A DNA stretch of 8,204 nucleotides from Sphingomonas sanxanigenens (GTDB lineage Bacteria; Pseudomonadota; Alphaproteobacteria; Sphingomonadales; Sphingomonadaceae). The position numbers were made by a program, and so were the translations under genes. Location: contig QFNN01000124.1 of the NCBI GenBank assembly GCA_003240855.1, forward strand, positions 1 through 8,204, written 5' to 3'. Below, piece by piece: positions 5,915 to 8,204 of this stretch; positions within the stretch are counted from its first letter, which is position 1; every line of letters begins with the position of its first letter. The notes under the pieces are model-generated. The model saw only the letters and a list, made by a program, of their open reading frames with translations. It was not told where the DNA came from and did not search any database.

Positions 5915-6675
5915 CGGTAGGCGGCCTCCAGCGTCCCCATCGATTCGAAATGGGTCATGTCGAGGTGGAGCGGGGTAACCGCGATATAGCCTTCGGCAAC
6001 AGCTTCCAGGTCGGTGGAATGCGCCGGGGTGCTGATCATCGGGCCAAGCGCGAACCAGTGATATTCATAGCCGCGCGGATCACGCCCGCTGACGATCTTG
6101 GTGCGGCCATAGTCACGCAGCCCCTGGCTGACGATGCGGATGCCTTTCACCTGATCGGCGGCGAGCGCGGGGAAGTTGACGTTGACCAGCGTGCGCGGCG
6201 CCAGCGGCGCTTCGATCAGCGGACGCAGAACTTTCTCGCCCCAGGCCTGCGCGGCGGCGAAGGGCACGTCGTCGCCCATGCCTTCCTTGGCGTAGACCTG
6301 GCTGAGCGCGATCGATCGCACGCCCGCCAGCGCGCCTTCCATCGCGGCCGATACGGTGCCCGAATAGGTTACGTCCTCGCCCAGATTCGCGCCGCGATTG
6401 ACGCCGGAGAGGATCAGGTCGGGCGGGCCGTCGGCCATGATCTTGGCGAGCGCCATCATCACGGAGTCAGTCGGCGTGCCTGAGACCGAATAGCGCCGCT
6501 CGCCGAGGCGGCGGACGCGAAGCGGGCGGGTGAGCGTCAGCGAATGGCCGGCGCCCGATTGTTCCTCGCTGGGCGCGACGATCGTGATGTCATCAGAAAT
6601 AGTGCGAGCAATGGCCTCCAACACTTTGAGGCCAGTGGCATGAACCCCGTCGTCATTGGTCAGCAGGATCTTCAT
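5911..6675 (-). CDS. surE: 5'/3'-nucleotidase SurE
   Basis: A 254-aa cytoplasmic metal-dependent phosphatase that removes phosphate from nucleoside 5'- and 3'-monophosphates and, in some species, acts on short polyphosphate; associated with stationary-phase survival. It starts MKILLTNDDGVHA, giving the metal-binding D8 and D9. The other expected ligands are S40 in EEQSGAG and N93 in SGVNRGANLGEDV. The stretches TYSGTVSAAMEG (103-114), GTPTDSV (66-72) and the terminal YIAVTPLHLDMT (230-241) are all SurE hallmarks. Length is normal. The open frame continues upstream to 6939 inside serS, but ATG at 6675 is right because it starts exactly at the conserved strand. The start overlaps the serS stop as ATGA. 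A GGGAGGGG lies too far upstream (about 20 nt) to serve as an ordinary Shine-Dalgarno site, which suggests coupling to serS translation. Confidence 0.97.
   Translation of the reverse strand: MKILLTNDDGVHATGLKVLEAIARTISDDITIVAPSEEQSGAGHSLTLTRPLRVRRLGERRYSVSGTPTDSVMMALAKIMADGPPDLILSGVNRGANLGEDVTYSGTVSAAMEGALAGVRSIALSQVYAKEGMGDDVPFAAAQAWGEKVLRPLIEAPLAPRTLVNVNFPALAADQVKGIRIVSQGLRDYGRTKIVSGRDPRGYEYHWFALGPMISTPAHSTDLEAVAEGYIAVTPLHLDMTHFESMGTLEAAYR
5925..5929 (-). promoter_or_regulatory. Shine-Dalgarno site supporting the GTG start of the nlpD-like gene
   Basis: Read on the minus strand, GGAGG ends 10 nt before the GTG at 5914 and lies within the last codons of surE. It supports the unusual GTG start and shows that this gene, unlike surE and the channel, has its own recognisable ribosome-binding site despite the stop/start overlap. 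Confidence 0.55.
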
Positions 6676-7952
6676 TTCGGCGCGAGCACGGTGGCCCCTC
6701 CCATATAAGCGGTCAGGGCCTGCGGAACGCGCACCGACCCATCCTTGTTCTGATAATTTTCGAGCACCGCCACCAGGGTGCGGCCGACCGCCAGCCCCGA
6801 ACCGTTGAGCGTATGGACGAAGCGCGTGCCCTTCGCCTCGCCCGCAGGCCGGTAGCGCGCATTCATCCGCCGCGCTTGGAAGTCTCCGCAGTTGGAGCAG
6901 GACGAGATTTCCCGGTAACGCTGCTGCCCCGGCAGCCACACTTCGAGGTCAAAGGTTCTGGCCGCTGAAAAACCCATGTCGCCCGTGCAGAGGAGCATCC
7001 GCCGATAAGGAAGCTGGAGCGCTTCCAGGATCGATTCCGCCGCGCGCGTCATCCGTTCATGCTCGGCGTCCGACTGTTCGGGGGTGGTGATCGAGACAAG
7101 CTCGACTTTCTCGAACTGGTGCTGGCGGATCAGCCCGCGCGTGTCGCGCCCCGCCGCGCCCGCTTCGGACCGGAAGCAGGGGGTCAGCGCCGTGAAGCGC
7201 TGCGGCAGCGCCGCTTCGTCGAGGATCGACTCGCGGACGATGTTGGTCAGGCTCACTTCCGCGGTCGGGATCAGCCAGCGGCCATCGGTCGTGTGGAACA
7301 GATCCTCGGCGAACTTCGGGAGCTGCCCGGTGCCGAACATCGCCTCGTCGCGCACCAGCAGCGGCGGCGCGACTTCCTCGTAGCCCGCATCGAGCGTCTG
7401 CCGGTCGAGCATGAACTGGCCGAGCGCGCGGGCAAGACGCGCGACGGGGCCGCGCAGCAGTGCGAAGCGCGCGCCGGCGATTCCCGCCGCCGTCTCGAAA
7501 TCAAGGCCGAGCGCGGGACCGAAGGCATCATGCTCGGCGGGGGCGAAGTCAAAGGTCGGTTGGTCGCCCCAGCGTTTGACCTCGACATTCTCGTCCTCGT
7601 TCGCGCCCTGCGGCACATCCTCCGCCGGCAGATTGGGGATCGCGGCGAGATGGTCGTCCAGCGCCTCGCCCAGCAGCTTTTCGCGCGCTTCGAGCGTCGG
7701 AAGCGATTCCTTGAGCGCCGACACCTCGGCCATCAGCGCCTGGGCTAACTCTTCGCGCTTCTGCGCCTTGGCCGCTCCGATCGCCTTGGATGCCTCGTTG
7801 CGGCGCGCCAGCGCGGTCTGCAACTCGGTCGCGAGTGCGCGGCGGCGCTGGTCGAGGTCGAGCAGCGTGGCGGAAGCAGCTTCCAGCCCCCGACGGGCGA
7901 GTGCGGCGTCGAAAGCGTCGGGATTGTCGCGGATCAGGCGGATATCGTGCAT
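6672..7952 (-). CDS. serS: Seryl-tRNA synthetase
   Basis: A 426-aa class II aminoacyl-tRNA synthetase that charges tRNA-Ser (and tRNA-Sec where present) with serine. The N-terminal tRNA-binding arm is a long antiparallel coiled coil (about 27-103, rich in Ala, Leu, Arg, Lys and Glu). In the catalytic core, TAEVSL (230-235) belongs to the serine site, motif 2 is FRSEAGAAGRDTRGLIRQHQ (260-279) followed by FEKVE, and motif 3 is NGSGLAVGRTLVAVLE (383-398). SCSNCGDFQARR at 351-362 is also typical of bacterial SerRS. Length is normal. The ATG at 7952 opens with MHDIRLIRDNP, a standard start for the family, but no strong Shine-Dalgarno sequence precedes it; a small GC hairpin ends 4 nt upstream. It is the first gene of the overlapping serS-surE-nlpD-channel cluster and lies 53 nt after the PEP-CTERM gene. 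Confidence 0.98.
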   Translation of the reverse strand: MHDIRLIRDNPDAFDAALARRGLEAASATLLDLDQRRRALATELQTALARRNEASKAIGAAKAQKREELAQALMAEVSALKESLPTLEAREKLLGEALDDHLAAIPNLPAEDVPQGANEDENVEVKRWGDQPTFDFAPAEHDAFGPALGLDFETAAGIAGARFALLRGPVARLARALGQFMLDRQTLDAGYEEVAPPLLVRDEAMFGTGQLPKFAEDLFHTTDGRWLIPTAEVSLTNIVRESILDEAALPQRFTALTPCFRSEAGAAGRDTRGLIRQHQFEKVELVSITTPEQSDAEHERMTRAAESILEALQLPYRRMLLCTGDMGFSAARTFDLEVWLPGQQRYREISSCSNCGDFQARRMNARYRPAGEAKGTRFVHTLNGSGLAVGRTLVAVLENYQNKDGSVRVPQALTAYMGGATVLAPK

Positions 7953-7956
7953 GGCA

Positions 7957-7972
7957 CCCGGCTATGGCCGGG
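7957..7972 (-). promoter_or_regulatory. GC hairpin just upstream of the serS start codon
   Basis: On the minus strand CCCGGC-CATA-GCCGGG forms a perfect 6-bp stem with a 4-nt loop, and only 4 nt (TGCC) separate it from the serS ATG. It covers the place where a Shine-Dalgarno site should be, so it could limit ribosome access. No T-run follows, so it is not a normal terminator for the PEP-CTERM gene upstream. The fold is seen directly; any regulatory role is inferred, and short GC stems arise often by chance in DNA this GC-rich. Confidence 0.35.
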
Positions 7973-8005
7973 CCTTATTCGCCGCGCAACCCCGCTGGGC
8001 CGCGT

Positions 8006-8204
8006 CTAGCTCTTTCGACGCGCAGCATATCGCTGGCGTGCGACCAGTCCGGCGGCCGCCGCGCCAAACAGAAACAGCATCGGCGGCGCCGGAACATCAG
8101 GCGGCGGAGGCGGCGGGGGGCCGCCGGAAGAGCCGCCGCTGCTCGACGCGCTGGAGCTGCTCGTCGACGAGGCCGAGCTTGTTGAATTGCCGAAGCTCGA
8201 CGAG
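8006..8204 (-). CDS. C-terminal part of a PEP-CTERM-like sorted protein (cut by window edge)
   Basis: Only the last 65 residues and the TAG stop are inside the window; the 5' end lies beyond 8204. The visible part has three sections: a Ser/Thr/Gly-rich low-complexity linker of about 28 residues (more than half serine), a run of seven prolines, and a C-terminal DVPAPPMLFLFGAAAAGLVA followed by a basic end RQRYAARRKS. This is the layout of an exosortase sorting signal: short PEP-like motif, one hydrophobic helix, arginine-rich tail. The motif reads VPAP instead of the usual VPEP, a variant form. Such proteins are exported, processed by exosortase, and linked to the cell surface or to exopolysaccharide biosynthesis. 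The function of the missing N-terminal domain cannot be judged. The opposite-strand open frame here (7790-8185) is Arg/Ala/Gly-rich and looks like an artefact. Family call fairly good; exact sorting is inferred. Confidence 0.72.
   Translation of the reverse strand, partial: SSSFGNSTSSASSTSSSSASSSGGSSGGPPPPPPPDVPAPPMLFLFGAAAAGLVARQRYAARRKS

Noticed and set aside
5503..6483. Plus-strand open frame opposite nlpD and surE
   Set aside because: Arg/Gly/Ala-rich translation without domains; both minus-strand genes are certain from their motifs.
6676..6939. Possible N-terminal extension of SurE into serS
   Set aside because: SurE proteins begin at the conserved MxILLTNDDG strand, which starts exactly at the ATG at 6675.
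8160..8171. 12-bp palindrome CTCGTCGACGAG
   Set aside because: It lies in serine-rich coding sequence where repeated TCG/AGC codons easily make such symmetry.
7790..8185. Plus-strand open frame across the serS 5' end and the PEP-CTERM gene
   Set aside because: Arg/Ala/Gly-rich, no domain, and antisense to two better-supported genes.

Overview
The window reads as ordinary chromosomal DNA of a GC-rich alphaproteobacterium, most likely a member of the Sphingomonadales. The evidence is the dense GC-rich coding, the serS-surE-LysM/M23 gene order known from alphaproteobacteria, a PEP-CTERM-type surface/secreted protein, and a small cysteine-paired secreted protein with a 'GEIVVC...YRLP' stretch that I associate from memory with sphingomonads. 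The taxonomic call is inference. No mobile element, CRISPR array, tRNA or rRNA is visible.

Layout, left to right. Positions 1-94 hold no gene but contain a perfect 22-bp GC-only palindrome (44-65) just past the rimO stop. On the minus strand lie rimO (95-1444, ribosomal protein S12 methylthiotransferase) and, 32 nt upstream of it, a small exported protein of unknown function (1477-1953). An 86-bp divergent gap (1954-2039) separates that pair from the only plus-strand gene, a HAD-IIB phosphatase/mutase-type protein resembling eukaryotic phosphomannomutase (2040-2786). Its 3' end overlaps by 8 bp, tail to tail, with a minus-strand SLC10A7/YfeH-type bile acid:sodium symporter-family transporter (2779-3774).

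The right half is a tightly packed minus-strand operon transcribed serS -> surE -> nlpD-like -> potassium channel (7952 down to 3843). All three junctions are 4-nt stop/start overlaps (ATGA, GTGA, ATGA), so the four proteins are probably translationally coupled. The products are seryl-tRNA synthetase, the stationary-phase nucleotidase SurE, a LysM/LytM lipoprotein whose LytM domain has lost most catalytic residues (probably an amidase activator rather than an enzyme), and a two-TM K+ channel with a cytoplasmic RCK (TrkA-N/TrkA-C) module. The transporter gene starts 68 nt after the channel and may be read through from the operon. The right edge (8006-8204) carries the C-terminal end of a PEP-CTERM-like protein with a serine-rich linker and a proline run.

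Most genes are core or common families. I did not find convincing evidence of a new multi-gene system. The more interesting points are the eukaryotic-type PMM-like protein with altered sugar-phosphate ligands, the degenerate LytM domain coupled to a K+ channel gene, the hairpin beside the serS start, and the unassigned secreted protein.
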